Shown: positions 18,249-29,378 of the stretch, piece by piece | Position numbering within the stretch: position 1 is the first letter of the stretch | Layout: each line of letters starts with the position of its first letter | Origin: Batillaria attramentaria | Taxonomy: Eukaryota; Mollusca; Gastropoda; Batillariidae | Length of the DNA stretch: 64,000 bases | Direction: 5' to 3' | NCBI GenBank assembly: GCA_018292915.2 | Contig: JACVVK020000001.1 | Coordinates: forward strand, 186,001-250,000 | Made by a program: the position numbers and the translations under genes | The notes under the pieces: model-generated | Told to the model about the DNA's origin: nothing | Seen by the model: the letters and a program-made list of their open reading frames with translations, nothing else | Databases searched by the model: none

Positions 18249-21200
18249 TCTCACCTAACATTTCAAACCTATGGCATGTATGTCCAGATCAGCACATGAA
18301 ACTTCTCTCACTAGGAGTTTTACTAGGACCTGATCACATCGAACTACTCAGCAGCTACAGCAGCCATATCTTGCATTTTACCAACAATATCAGCATCCAG
18401 TCTTACAGGAATGATTTCCAGAATTAATAATGATATTCTATTGTAGTATGACTCTTTTTCAGCCAAATTGGCAGCACAGTGACCAGTGATGCAGCAGGTA
18501 CCCAGCCACCAGCAACCGCTGATGTACCCAAAGCAAGCCAGGCGGCCTTGGATTACCTGGAATCAATAGGTAGAACTTTGTTTTCAAAGAACAATCAACT
18601 CCAGTCATTGCGAAAACATGGGAGATAGAAACTAGGTTGATCAAGTGTGGGCCCCTTGTTAAAGTAATAACCAGAAATAGGCAGTTTCCATCTTGAGTTT
18701 GTATATATATATATAGAGTGTCCAGAGAGCTGACTTGTAGTCAGTAACCACAATGATTTCTGTTTGAACTATTTATGTGCCAGAAGATAAACAGAAATAG
18801 CTTTTGAAAGAAATTAATATGGACAAAAGTAAATCAGGTTGACTGTAGATTCACTACAATATTTTTATTCTCCACAGTTCCAGAAGAGGATTTCAAGTAT
18901 GTGATGTTTGACGACAATCTGGTGACGGTGTCTGACACCGGGAAGGAACTGGGAGAATTCTCAGTAACGGTGGAACCCACAAAGTTCAAAGGTCAGGAGT
19001 GTTTCCTGATCCATGCCAACAGTCACGGTGCCATTGACGGCGTTCCGTGTGGAACGTCCATCGTGTGTCACGTGGCAAAAAACATGGATACCCTGGAACA
19101 GCATCATCATGAGTACGTCAAGGTAGGAACAAAATTTATCATCTGTCACAATGTATTGTAGACCTGCTTGTTCATAATGGCAGCAAAGTTGCCTGACATC
19201 AGTGGTAGCAGTATGAACAGTAATCAACAGAATGATACAGTCGAACCTGCCAAGGCGGTCACCTGTATAAGCCAAACCACTGTCTAACCTGGTCACCCCA
19301 GAGGATCCCCTGACACACTAGCTGTTGACATGACACCCTGGATAACCCGGTCACCCTGTCTAAGGTGGTCAGTTTGACCCAGTCCCTTGGGTGACCGCCT
19401 TACACAGGTTTGACTGTACCATGTATTTGTACCACGTAAATGATCTTTATGTTTTGGATGGGAAGAAATGATCCAATAACAAAATGTATTGCACACATAT
19501 TGTACACATATTGTACATGTCTTTATACCTGTGCTTCAGCTGGAGAACTGCCCGTTGGACAGGAAAACGATCATCGTGCGTCAGTCAGACAGTTACGTTA
19601 TCAACAGGGTCATCACGCAGGGAGAGGTAATGGGCGTACATGTAATCAGTTTCGCTTTCTCTTTCCTGTGCTGCACTGACGTTCTCAAAAATGTGTCTGC
19701 ATCAGATCATGTTACCACTGTGTTACCATTCAATGTGTTATCATCAGGCCATGTTACTGCCATGTTACCGCTGATATGTCAGCATCAGTCCACGTTACCA
19801 CAGTGCTACCACTAATAGGTCAGCATCAGTCCATGTAACCACAGTGCTACCACTAAGAGGTCAGCATCAGTCCATGTACCAGTGTTACCACTGATGACAG
19901 GGTCAGTGTTATCTTCAGTCACTAGTTATATGTGACTATTTTATCTTTGTACCTGGGGAACTCTGTCTGTAGCTGCCTCTGTTATGTTTGTTTATTTCCT
20001 GTCCATCATCAGTTATAAACGTGGCTTTATTTGATGCCCGCCCATGATGTGAGCCCCTGGTGTGCTGTGCCTTGTGTTCATGCCAAGGCATAAACAAACT
20101 AACTGCTGTTTCTATCCTTGCTTTCTACAGGACATTCAGCGCACATCACGCAATGTTCCGCTGGAGACTATGAAAGGGTTTATCTCAGAAGGTAAGCTCG
20201 TGTTTAGAGTGTCTAAAACATCGACTACATCAGTTTCTCTAGCTGTCATCATATTGTACTGCACAGTGCCACATGAGGCATACGAGTGACGGTGGTTGTG
20301 ATTGTGTTTCAGGCTCTAACTTGCTGTTGCACCGACTGTTCATTGAGAAATCACTGCCCGATGAACTGGAGTTTATTTCCTTTGACTCCGAGACAAACCT
20401 TTGTCCTGCATTCTATGTAAGTAGTGTAGTAGTCAGTACTGTGTACCTTGTTGTTTATGGCAATGTGTAGCTTAATTACGGGAGTATGATAATCCACTCT
20501 CTGCGGCACCTTTTCTTAGCTGTCGGTATTGTGTAACTTGCTAGGGAAGTATGTCAGTGACAGGAGTATGACGGATAATACATTATATAATCCACTCTCT
20601 GCGGCACCTTCTCTTAGCTGTCGGTACCGTGTAACTTGCTAGGGAAGTATGTCAGTGACAGGAGTATGACGGATAATACATCATATAATCCACTCTCTGC
20701 GGCACCTTCTCTTAGCTGTCAGTACCGTGTAACTTGTTAGGGAAGTATGTCAGTGACAGGAGTATGATGGATAATACATCGTATAATCCACTCTCTGCGG
20801 CACCTTCTCTTAGCTGTCGGTACCGTGTAACTTGTTGGGGAAGTATGTCAGTGACAGGAGTATGACGGATAATACATCATATAATCCACTCTCTGCGGCA
20901 CCTTCTCTTAGCTGTCGGTACCGTGTAACTTGTTGGGGAAGTATGTCAGTGACAGGAGTATGATGGATAATACATCGTATAATCCACTCTCTGCGGCACC
21001 TTCTCTTAGCTGTCGGTACTGTGTAACTTGTTGGGGAAGTATGTCAGTGACAGGAGTATGATGGATAATACATTGTATAATCCACTCTCTGCGGCACCTT
21101 CTCTTAGCTGTCGGTACCATGTAACTTGTTAGGGAAGTATGTCAGTGACAGGAGTATGATGGATAATACATCGTATAATCCACTCTCTGCGGCACCTTCT

Positions 21201-24200
21201 CTTAGCTGTCGGTACTGTGTAACTTGTTGGGGAAGTATGTCAGTGACAGGAGGATGACGGATAATACATCGTATAATCCACTCTCTGCGGCACCTTCTCT
21301 TAGCTGTCGGTACCGTGTAACTTGTTGGGGAAGTATGTCAGTGACAGGAGGATGACGGATAATACATTATATAATCCACTCTCTGCGGCACCTTCTCTTA
21401 GCTGTCGGTACTGTGTAACTTGTTAGGGAAGTATGTCAGTGACAGGAGGATGACGGATAATACATCATATAATCCACTCTCTGCGGCACCTTCTCTTAGC
21501 TGTCGGTACCGTGTAACTTGTTAGGGAAGTATGTCAGTGACAGGAGTATGACGGATAATACATCATATAATCCACTCTCTGCGGCACCTTCTCTTAGCTG
21601 TCGGTACCGTGTAACTTGTTAGGGAAGTATGTCAGTGACTGGTGTATGATGGATAATACATTGTATAATCCACTCTCTGCAGCACCTTCTCTTAGCTGTC
21701 GGTACCGTGTAACTTGTTGGGGAAGTATGTCAGTGACAGGAGTATGACGGATAATACATCATATAATCCACTCTCTGCGGCACCTTCTCTTAGCTGTCGG
21801 TACCGTGTAACTTGTTAGGGAAGTATGTCAGTGACAGGAGTATGATGGATAATACATTGTATAATCCACTCTCTGCAGCACCTTCTCTTAGCTGTCGGTA
21901 CCGTGTAACTTATTAGGGAAGTATGTCAGTGACAGGAGGATGACGAATAATACATTGTACATGTATGTATAATCCACTCTTTGACACATTCTTGTGACCG
22001 TTTTAGCAAATGAAAGTAAACATTCTGTATCCTACACATATATACATATTAGAAGTTTATATGGTTGTAAAAGTGATCTGTATATTGTACAACTTAGTGT
22101 GTTGATGTCAGTAAACATTCTGTATCCTATGCATATACATGTACCGTATTATATAGTTGTAAAAGTGTACTGTATACTGTACAACATGACGTGTTGATGT
22201 CAGTAAACATTCTGTCTCCTACACGTATACCATTTTATGTTATGTAGTTGTAAACGTGTACTGTATACTGTACAACATGATATGTTGATGTCAGTAAACA
22301 TTCTGTCTCCTACACATATAGTGATTTACCATTTTATGTAGTTGTAAATGTGTACTGTATACTTTACAACATGGTGTGTTGATGTCAGAAATCCCTGGAG
22401 GAGCGAACCCAAACCTTGGAGGGTGTTGAAGTGCGGGTGTACGGAATAGAACGCACCATCAACTCCACCGTGGACCTCCCTACCACCTGGCAGTCCTACT
22501 TCATAAATGACGGGTCAGGAAAAAAAACACTTTTTTTTTTTTTTTTTTTTGCTGCTGCCTCAATTCTTCATCAGTGGTGTTCCTCCCAGGACCTGGGTGG
22601 ATTCCATGAAGGGCTTGAAAGTTGAGGCAATTTGTATTATGCATGATGATGAAGATGATTATGATGGTATTATGATGCTGTGGAGGTCCATGTGGTTTGG
22701 GACTGCGAAACAGGGCTGCATTCCGCGCTTCCTGTCATAAATATCCTGGCCTTAACCAGGCTCTACAACTACGGCACCTGCGGTGCCGGCTGTGTAATCA
22801 TCCACATCATCCGATGTGTCATGCCAAGGGAAGCACCACCTAAGTCGCACCTGTGAAAGGGGTGTCTTGGTTGTGTGGCAACAGCCTCCCCATTGGGCCC
22901 ATAGCACACCCAACCTTGGTAGGAAAAATCCCGCTTGCCTTGGCTGGGATTCGAACCTGGGTCTCCCGGCCCATGGTCCGAAGTGCTAACTACTACGCTA
23001 TGGGGGCCGTTAACTGCACTTCACTTAGAAGTATGATGTAAGGATATGCCTAGCTGAGGGTAGATTGATGTTGTTTTACTGTCAGTGCTGTAGTGTGAAA
23101 TCAAGCCACACTACTGGTACCTAGCACCTACTATGATTGTAAAGAAACGTCACACTGAGTCTGATGTTGGAAAATATTACATGTTTTGCCTTTGGTACGT
23201 GGTTGCCTGAAAGTTCTGGAAGATTACGTGTGCATCATAGTGTAATTGTGTTTGTTCAGTGAAAAGACGTTGTGTTGAACATTCCTGGTCACCTGATGAG
23301 TTGCATTACTGTAATTTGCAGTCATCTGACAAATCGTGTTCAAGTTGGATCCCCGGTGACAATGAAGCTTCTCCGCATACCCACCATGATAGAAAGAGGT
23401 GAGCTCCCTTGGCATATACACATTTACTGCTGTCAGATACACAATAAGAGGCAGAGAGTCAGTTGAGAGTGTCATGTACACTGTCCGTTTGTGTGAATGT
23501 GGTCGAAGTGTCTGTATGAGTAGGTTATAGCAGTATCTAGAAGAACTGTCAGCAGACGGGGAAATTGTTGTGGTGTTTGCTGTACAGATGTTAAAATTGC
23601 TGTGTCTACTGTACACATGGTAAAATTGTTTTAGTGTTTACTGTACGTATGGTAAAAATGTTTTTGTGTTTACTGTACGCATGGTAAAAATGTTTTTGTG
23701 TTTACTGTACACATGGTAAAATTGTTTTTGTGTTTGCTGTACACATGGTAAAATTGTTTTTGTGTTTACTGTACACATGGTAAAATTGTTTTTGTGTTTA
23801 CTGTACGCACGCATGGTAAAAATGTTTTTGTGTTTACTATACACATGGTAAAATTGTTTTTGTGTTTGCTGTACACATGGTAAAATTGTTTTTGCGTTTG
23901 CTGTACACATGGTAAAATTGTTTTTGCATTTGCTGTACACATGGTAAAATTGTTTTTGCGTTGGCTGGACAGATGGTAAAATTGTTTTTGTGTTTACTGT
24001 CCAGATGAAGAACCGCCCAAACCTGAGTTTGAGAAGAAACCGCTGAACTGGGAGGAAGACATGGAGATGTACTCCAAATTCCTGGACAGGAAGGTCAGTG
24101 CAGGTTACTTCCTTATGCTTACACTTGTACTTGATTTTTGTTTTATTTAGTTTTATTGATTTTAGCTGTGTTACTGTGAACCCCACAAAGTGCAAGCATC

Positions 24201-24481
24201 AGTAGTATTTTCTGTGTGGTATGTTACAGGAGCAGTTCAAGGGAGATCATACTGTGTACATGCGTCACCATCCCGAGCTAAAGGCACTTCTCGCTGACTT
24301 CCTTCAGTTCTTGTTGCTACGGAAACCGCAGGATGTCATCGCTTTTGCTGCAGAGTACTTTGCGGCTTTCTCGGCCACCATGCCTGCCCCCACCCCTTAT
24401 CTGACATCTGCCGTTCCCACCCCCTTCCCTCACAGTCGCACCAACACCCAGATAGATTCCTTACGCGCCCCCACACGCTGA
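17716..24481 (+). CDS. CATIP: CATIP: ciliogenesis-associated TTC17-interacting protein, 10 exons
   Basis: Exons: 17716-17747, 18463-18569, 18878-19122, 19540-19626, 20131-20191, 20313-20416, 22389-22513, 23322-23398, 24005-24093, 24230-24481. All introns are GT-AG and all phases agree, giving 1179 nt and 392 aa (human CATIP 387). Landmarks: LVTVSDTGKELGEFSVTVEP, HEYVKLENCPLDRKTI, MKGFISEGSNLLLHRLF, SYFINDGHLTNRVQVGSP, EKKPLNWEEDMEMYSKFLDR, and a C-terminal RIIa-like dimerisation/docking helix pair (LLADFLQFLLLRKPQDV, ~330-346). CATIP binds TTC17 and supports actin polymerisation and ciliogenesis (known family role). The start ATG lies in a fair context and the N-terminal exon is short and unconserved. 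No broken frames. Introns 6 and 8 hold arrays that touch exons 7 and 9. AATAAA at 24850-24855 is the likely poly(A) signal. Confidence 0.92.
18193..18245. repeat. (GT)n microsatellite, CATIP intron 1
   Basis: About 26 GT units. Confidence 0.97.
18463..18569 (+). CDS. CATIP: CATIP exon 2
   Basis: Acceptor CTTTTTCAG, donor ATAG|GTAGAA. Encodes a Thr/Ala/Pro-rich stretch ending ASQAALDYLESI, matching the human 'EAIDFLSSL' position. Confidence 0.85.
18878..19122 (+). CDS. CATIP: CATIP exon 3
   Basis: Acceptor TCTCCACAG, donor AAG|GTAGGA. Encodes the conserved core start: FKYVMFDDNLVTVSDTGKEL, CFLIHANSHGAIDG, HVAKNMDTLEQHHHEYVK. Confidence 0.93.
19540..19626 (+). CDS. CATIP: CATIP exon 4
   Basis: Acceptor GTGCTTCAG, donor GAG|GTAATG. 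Encodes LENCPLDRKTIIVRQSDSYV then INRVITQGE; phase 0 at both ends. Confidence 0.92.
19690..19910. repeat. ~33-bp minisatellite, CATIP intron 4
   Basis: Six or so units of CATCAGTCCATGTTACCACA and GTGCTACCACTAA-type sequence, with decay at both ends. Confidence 0.8.
20131..20191 (+). CDS. CATIP: CATIP exon 5
   Basis: Acceptor TTTCTACAG, donor AAG|GTAAGC. Encodes DIQRTSRNVPLETMKGFISE. Confidence 0.92.
20313..20416 (+). CDS. CATIP: CATIP exon 6
   Basis: Acceptor GTGTTTCAG. Encodes SNLLLHRLFIEKSLPDELEF, then DSETNLCPAFY. Donor TAT|GTAAGT, followed within about 15 bp by the first partial unit of a 98-bp array. Confidence 0.92.
20432..21975. repeat. 98-bp minisatellite, CATIP intron 6
   Basis: About 15 units, highly similar (TAATCCACTCTCTGCGGCAC, CTTCTCTTAGCTGTCGGTAC, AGGGAAGTATGTCAGTGACA). 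The period is 98 bp by the spacing of CTCTCTGCGG. The first, partial unit begins about 15 bp after the exon 6 donor. Confidence 0.96.
22005..22388. repeat. ~93-bp repeats carrying the CATIP exon 7 acceptor
   Basis: Four units of GTAAACATTCTGTATCCTA(C) ... GTGTACTGTATACTGTACAAC ending TGTTGATGTCAG. The last TGTTGATGTCAG (22377-22388) is the real exon 7 acceptor; the others lie near 22100, 22191 and 22283. Confidence 0.92.
22389..22513 (+). CDS. CATIP: CATIP exon 7
   Basis: Encodes KSLEERTQTLEGVEVRVYGI, ERTINSTVDLPTTWQSYFIND and ends GG|GTCAGG. Its acceptor TGTTGATGTCAG occurs three more times upstream in a ~93-bp array. Confidence 0.91.
22735..23010 (-). mobile_element. tRNA-derived SINE (family B), CATIP intron 7
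   Basis: The minus strand starts GCCCCCATAGCGTAGTAGTT (A-box region) and has a perfect B box GGTTCGAATCC about 50 bp on, followed by a GGCAAGCGGGATTTTTCC segment. This is a Pol III promoter layout with a non-tRNA body, hence a SINE and not a tRNA gene. Confidence 0.75.
23322..23398 (+). CDS. CATIP: CATIP exon 8
   Basis: Acceptor TAATTTGCAG, donor AGAG|GTGAGC. Encodes HLTNRVQVGSPVTMKLLRIP then TMIER, aligning with human 'HLAKRIQVGSPG'. Confidence 0.92.
23595..24004. repeat. ~31-bp minisatellite abutting CATIP exon 9
   Basis: About 13 units of TTTACTGTACACATGGTAAA plus ATTGTTTTTGTG. The final unit reads TTTACTGTCCAG and is the exon 9 acceptor. The minus-strand frame of KTILPCVQQTQ-type peptides is an artefact. 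Confidence 0.93.
24005..24093 (+). CDS. CATIP: CATIP exon 9
   Basis: Acceptor TTTACTGTCCAG directly abuts a 31-bp minisatellite. Encodes EEPPKPEFEKKPLNWEEDME then MYSKFLDRK, the most conserved CATIP block. Donor AAG|GTCAGT. Confidence 0.93.
24230..24481 (+). CDS. CATIP: CATIP exon 10 (RIIa-like C-terminus, stop)
   Basis: Acceptor ATGTTACAG. Encodes the RIIa-like segment MRHHPELKALLADFLQFLLL, RKPQDVIAFAAEYF, then a Pro/Thr-rich tail ending LRAPTR-TGA. The tail resembles unstructured ends of other CATIP proteins. Confidence 0.93.
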   Translation, partial: EQFKGDHTVYMRHHPELKALLADFLQFLLLRKPQDVIAFAAEYFAAFSATMPAPTPYLTSAVPTPFPHSRTNTQIDSLRAPTR

Positions 24482-24849
24482 ACACGGGACAGTGCAAAGG
24501 GTATAGTGTTGTTTGTACGTCTCACGAAGGTCACATGATGTTTATGTAAATAACCCCTCCACCCTCTCCTTATTCAAGCTTATTTTACAGACAGTCATTG
24601 TCACTTGATACATTTTTCTTTTGCTGAAATCTACGGTTGGACTTTCAGATAGATACACGACAGTACTTTTGGGTTGTACACATGAACAGACTTTGAGAAA
24701 TGTCATTAAAGATGGTTGTGGCCGCTAGGTTTGACATTTAGCTATTAGTTCAAATTGGCAATGAAATATTGACTGTTGAAAAAGGCTTATTAATTTTTTG
24801 TGTTGATTTTCAGCAGTTTGTCTATTTTGTCGTGCCTGTGTCAACTACA

Positions 24850-24855
24850 AATAAA
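24850..24855 (+). terminator. Likely CATIP poly(A) signal AATAAA
   Basis: Canonical AATAAA about 370 bp after the CATIP stop, followed within 80 bp by T- and C-rich tracts. No closer canonical signal seen. Confidence 0.5.
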
Positions 24856-24885
24856 AAGCCTTGGTGTAAACTCTAGTTTTATTGT

Positions 24886-24960
24886 GATCTCCCCCCCCCC
24901 CCCACCACATCCCCCCCCCCCCCCCGACACACATAGTGTTATTGATTTTTTTTTTTTTTT
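24886..24960. repeat. C and T homopolymer tracts
   Basis: Two C runs (~24891-24925) and a T run (~24946-24960) downstream of CATIP. Confidence 0.9.
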
Positions 24961-25184
24961 ATCTTTGTTACCTTTCAGTTATTGTGGACCAGTACTGATT
25001 TTAAAGTGTTGGTGGTTGTTGCAAGTACAAGTATTGGTTATCATGTACATATATTTTTCACTTTTACAGTTTGTTTATTCTCTGTTTAAAGCATAGAATC
25101 AGGTTTTATTGACAATTGTGTGTGACATTTTCTTGTGTTGTATTTGTTGTTCCCTAGTTACTGGTGGATGTGATTTTTATCATT

Positions 25185-25350
25185 TTTTTATGGGTGGAAG
25201 GGATAGTGGTATTTTATGGGTGGAAGGGATAGCGGTATTTTATGGGTGGAAAGGATAGTGTATATTATTGGTGGAAGGGATAGTGGTATTGTATGGGTGG
25301 AAAGGATAGTGTATATTATCGGTGGAAGGGATAGTGGTATTTTATTCATT
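25185..25350. repeat. GGGTGGAAGGGATAGTG minisatellite
   Basis: Five units of about 26-40 bp, alternating GGTATTTTAT and GTATATTAT(C/T) ends. Confidence 0.85.
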
Positions 25351-25718
25351 TGTAGCGTTGGTCCTTTGCTGTTTGATTCTGTCACAGCTGACTGGGGAGG
25401 CGGGCAGTATTGTTTTTGTTGTGGAATTGTGATTGCGGGTTAGCGCCAACGGGTTTATGCAGAACAGTGGGATTTACATTTTGTTAATCGTACTTGGGTA
25501 TTTTACATTCATACATACCTGTGTATGTGTATAGGAACATAGTGATACAGTATTTTGTGATAATGTACTGAGGAAAACATACACTCACAGTGTTTAAAAA
25601 AAACAACAAAAAACCCCCCATAAATTATTGTATGTGATTGTCAGCTCAAAGATGAAAGTGCCAAAAGCACATGTCACAATCACCGCTCTGGTCTTGTGTC
25701 AAACAGTGCAGACTTCTT

Positions 25719-25892
25719 GGGGAGCCGGGGTGGCCAAATGGTAGAGCGTTGGACTTCTAATGCTCGGGTCGTGAGTTTGTATCCCGGCCGGGGCCAAATA
25801 TTTGTGCTGGCTTTTTCATCGTTGCCCCGTCTTTGATATCACCCGTATGTGGTGGAAAAGGACGTTAAACCCCCAAACACCCACCCCACCCA
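25719..25892 (+). mobile_element. tRNA-derived SINE family A, nearly full length
   Basis: Head GGGGAGCCGGGGTGGCCAAA with TGGTAGAGCG (A-box region), GGGTCGTGAG (B-box region, diverged), core CAAATATTTGTGCTGGC, TTTTTCATCGTTGCCCCGTC and a tail of CACCC repeats. Same family as 34.8, 47.9 and 54.5 kb. Confidence 0.85.
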
Positions 25893-26679
25893 CCTGCAGA
25901 CTTATTGATACAGAGCTATTTGAATGTTGTCAGGGAAATTCCGAGGGGGGGGGGGGGGGCTTGCTACCATCTGTACAGCACCACTCATGTTTGGTCGTCT
26001 TTGTTTCCCATTCTTGTGGACGGACTGAAACACGAAACACTGGTGTATGGGGGAGAAACTCGGCAGGAGCCGTCAGTCCATTTTGCCTGAAAATGGTCAC
26101 AGACTGCGGAACAAAACAAAACAAAAGCAGGAGCCACAGTCATCAAAGAAGGAACACACACATTTTTAGTGTCAACCATGATCGCCTGTATAAAAAAAAA
26201 AAAAACCAAAAACCCCTGAATATCTGTATTTAAAAAGTTAAAAGTGAAATAGTAAGAATCCTGAATAATCCTGAAATAGTAAGAAATGAACTACAACTTA
26301 TCCAGCTTTTCCTTTCCTCTAGAAGGGTTGGATGTGACTCGTCTCATCTGTAGATGTCCGACTGATGTGGTATGTAGATGTGGTGTGAAAACACACATAG
26401 TTCAGTCTCCACAAACTGTGATGTTCTACTGCTGGTTCACAAACTGAGATGTCCCAGTGTTCTACTGCTGGTTCACATCATGACAGTATGTCTGTGTTTG
26501 TTGTGTAAGACACTGAGATCTGCGTCATCTGTCATCCTCACGTTAATACTGTACTCGGGTCTGTTGCCGCACAGTATTGGTGACAGGTGAATGAGAGCTA
26601 TTTGTGACAAATAAACGAACGAATGAAATGCGACAACATAGTTGTCAGTCTTTGAAAGCAGAACTCCTGTGTGGAGATT

Positions 26680-26762
26680 GGTATGGTATGGTATGGTATG
26701 GTATGGTGTGGTGTGGTGTGGTATGGTATGGTATGGTATGGTGTGGTGTGGTACGGTATGAC
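26680..26762. repeat. (GGTAT)n/(GGTGT)n pentanucleotide repeat
   Basis: About 16 pentamers; GGTAT blocks alternate with GGTGT blocks. Confidence 0.95.
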
Positions 26763-26924
26763 ATTATCAGTGCACATTATCCGTCTGTTTTGAGACTCTG
26801 AAGGCGACATGCAAACCTCCACCCTGCTATTCACTCTGGTGCACGCCACAGTATTTCTATTTACCAGGCCACTTGCCACAGCCTTCTCTTCTGTATGGAC
26901 GTGGGATTTGTAGCATACATACTG

Positions 26925-27105
26925 GTGTTAGTGTGTGCGTGTGTACCTGAGAGCAGGATAGCACAATAAAAGTGAGTCTACCCGTGATTTCAACTCGATT
27001 TGGAAAGGAAAAATCCAACCAAAGTCTGGCTCGCCTGGCATTCAAACCAGGCAGCTCAGGATCGGCAGGCAGATGCCTTAACCACTGGACCACGTCCCCT
27101 GTGCC
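26925..27105 (-). mobile_element. tRNA-derived SINE (family C)
   Basis: Minus strand: GGTCCAGTGGTTAAGGCATC (A box), CTGGTTTGAATGCCAGG (B box), then GGTTGGATTTTTCC and AGACTCACTT. It shares motif order with the copy at 8.1 kb. Confidence 0.65.
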
Positions 27106-27654
27106 GGGCCCTCACAAGACAAGGGAATGTATGTGTTTTGTAAATCACTTTGAGGCAGACAACTATTTTTCCTGCCTGAAGGAAGCCATCAAAGTGTTTA
27201 GCTAAGTACTGTCTTCTCCACAGACTGTTAGCGTGATCACCCATTATGACGATGGGAAACAGAGCGACACACAGCAGTCCCCTTGACTCCACGCATGTAG
27301 GTAACGTTGGGGGGAGAGAGAGGGGGGGGGGGTAGAAGTGGCAGGGGAAGATGGAAGATGGTGGTGTATTGATGTAGTAGCAGCTAACGTTGCTGTAGTT
27401 GAAGTAAGTAGGTGGCGGTGGTGGTTGTAGTAGCGGGAGGGGGGGGGGTGGTGGTGGTGGTGGCTGCGCGAGGATTAATGTGGACAAAGTAGTGGCAGGC
27501 AGGCGGCCATTACGTTAATTACACGCCAGTGATGCTAGGCCAAGGGGAGGGAAGCGGGAGTTCAGTTCAGCAAGTAGAAGATAACAGAGACTGGGGCCTG
27601 TACTGACACTGCACCATTAACCGGCCCTCTTCTCGCTCGGAGTCTGAAATCAGC

Positions 27655-27960
27655 AGATTCTGGACTGCAGAACGAGCCGCATGTACGTGGATCTCGACTG
27701 CAGCACGGGCTGCATGTACGTGGATCTGGACTGCAGGTGAGCACGGGCTGCATGTACGTGGATCTGGACTGCAGCACGGGCTGCATGTACTTGGATCTGG
27801 ACTGCAGCACGGGCTGCATGTACATTGATCTCGACTGCAGCATGGGCTGCATGTACATGGATCTCGACTGCAGAACGGGCTGCATGTACAGTACACGGAT
27901 GTCTACTGCAGCAAGGGCTGCATGTACATGGATCTCGACTGCAGAACGGGTGTTGAGATT
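27655..27960. repeat. 33-bp minisatellite
   Basis: About nine units of GCACGGGCTGCATGTACGTG then GATCTGGACTGCA. The 33-bp period keeps several frames open; no gene inferred. Confidence 0.92.
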
Positions 27961-28594
27961 TCACCTTCGACCATCTGACTCCATCATAAACAGCGGTTTT
28001 GACTGACTCCACCATGGGTCTGTCTGTAGACGTCATTGTGACCTGGTCGACTCCACCACAGGCATTTAGTGATTTAAACGTCATCATAGGCCTTGGGAAA
28101 CTCTATCAAGGCATTCACTGATGTACTGGTTCATCACAGTTTCAATTCTATCATAGTACGGTGTATCTCGTACTCCATCACAGACCTTCAATGCTTTACT
28201 TATGCTGACAGGCTCAGTTTTGCGGAAACGTCATCTAATCTCGAGTCATATAGTCTTTCGACTCAAAGTCGTTTGTACTCCATCATAGTCTTTTATTCGC
28301 CACCACTGATAGTCTTTTAGAATTCACCTTAGGCCTTCTGACTCCATAGTCATAGGCATCTTGTGACCCCGACGATGAAATGTACTTTCAGTTCTTCTTC
28401 TTCTCCATCCAGTGCCCGGGCCGTGCGGCCAGTGAAGTGGCAACGCCGGCGTGATAGTGGGCGGTTGTAGAGCGCTGTCTGAGCTGTAGATCTGTGATTC
28501 CATTTACAGGATTAGGTCACTTGGCCTGCTGACCAGTCGCCGCATCCCGAGGATTACCTGACCCTGGGGCGCGATTTCATTAGCGTTATGAGTT

Positions 28595-28965
28595 ACTGTA
28601 CTCTACTGTACCTCTTCATAAAGTCTCGGTGTGCCCATGACTTACTGTACCTCTTCATAAAGTCTCGGTGTGCCCATGACTTACCGTACCTCTTCATAAA
28701 GTCTCGGTGTGCCCATGACTTACTGTACCTCTTTATAGTCTCGGTGTGCCCATGAGTTTCTGTACCTCTTCATAAAGTCTCGGTGTGCCCATGACTGACT
28801 TACTGTACCTCTTCAATGATAAAGTCTCGGTGTGGCCATGACTGACTCACTGTACCTCTTCATAAAGTCTCGGTGTGCCCATGACTTTCTGACGGTACCT
28901 CTTCATAAGTCTCGGTGTGCCCATGACTGACTTACTGTAGTGCCCATGACTTACGGTACCGCCTC
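28595..28965. repeat. ~39-bp minisatellite
   Basis: About nine units of GTACCTCTTCATAAAGTCTC and GGTGTGCCCATGACTTAC with small insertions. Confidence 0.92.
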
Positions 28966-29277
28966 CTGAAGACGGCCTCGGTGTGTTCAAACGCACCAGC
29001 AGCCGCTATGTAATGTACGGTTTGAAGAAGACGGAGCTTGGTCCGGTGTTCAAGTTAGTCACGAAACATACACACGGGTCAGCGAAGTGCACGGCATGTA
29101 ACGAAGTCAGTGCACATTGGCTGCCTGTAATGGTGTGTAGGCCGGCCATATAGCCGGGCCGGATTCCATATGAACAGACTGTTGTTGTATACACCCACCC
29201 ACATCCTTTACTCGAAAACACTTTTATGAAGCCCCTGCCCACGAAGTGGGCAAACGGGATTATTGCGATCAACTGCA

Positions 29278-29280
<3 letters not shown>

Positions 29281-29313
<33 letters not shown>

Positions 29314-29337
29314 CGGCGTGTGCGCGGTGTGTGTGTG

Positions 29338-29374
<37 letters not shown>
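29281..29374. repeat. (GT)n and (GA)n microsatellites
   Basis: A GT tract at 29281-29312 and a GA tract at 29339-29374, separated by a GTGTGCG stretch. Confidence 0.95.

Positions 29375-29378
<4 letters not shown>

Noticed and set aside
22940..23010. tRNA gene on the minus strand
   Set aside because: A and B boxes are good, but the cloverleaf is not complete and the body is a retroposon.
25719..25800. tRNA gene on the plus strand
   Set aside because: The tRNA-like head continues into a fixed non-tRNA body and CACCC tail shared by at least six other loci, so it is a SINE.
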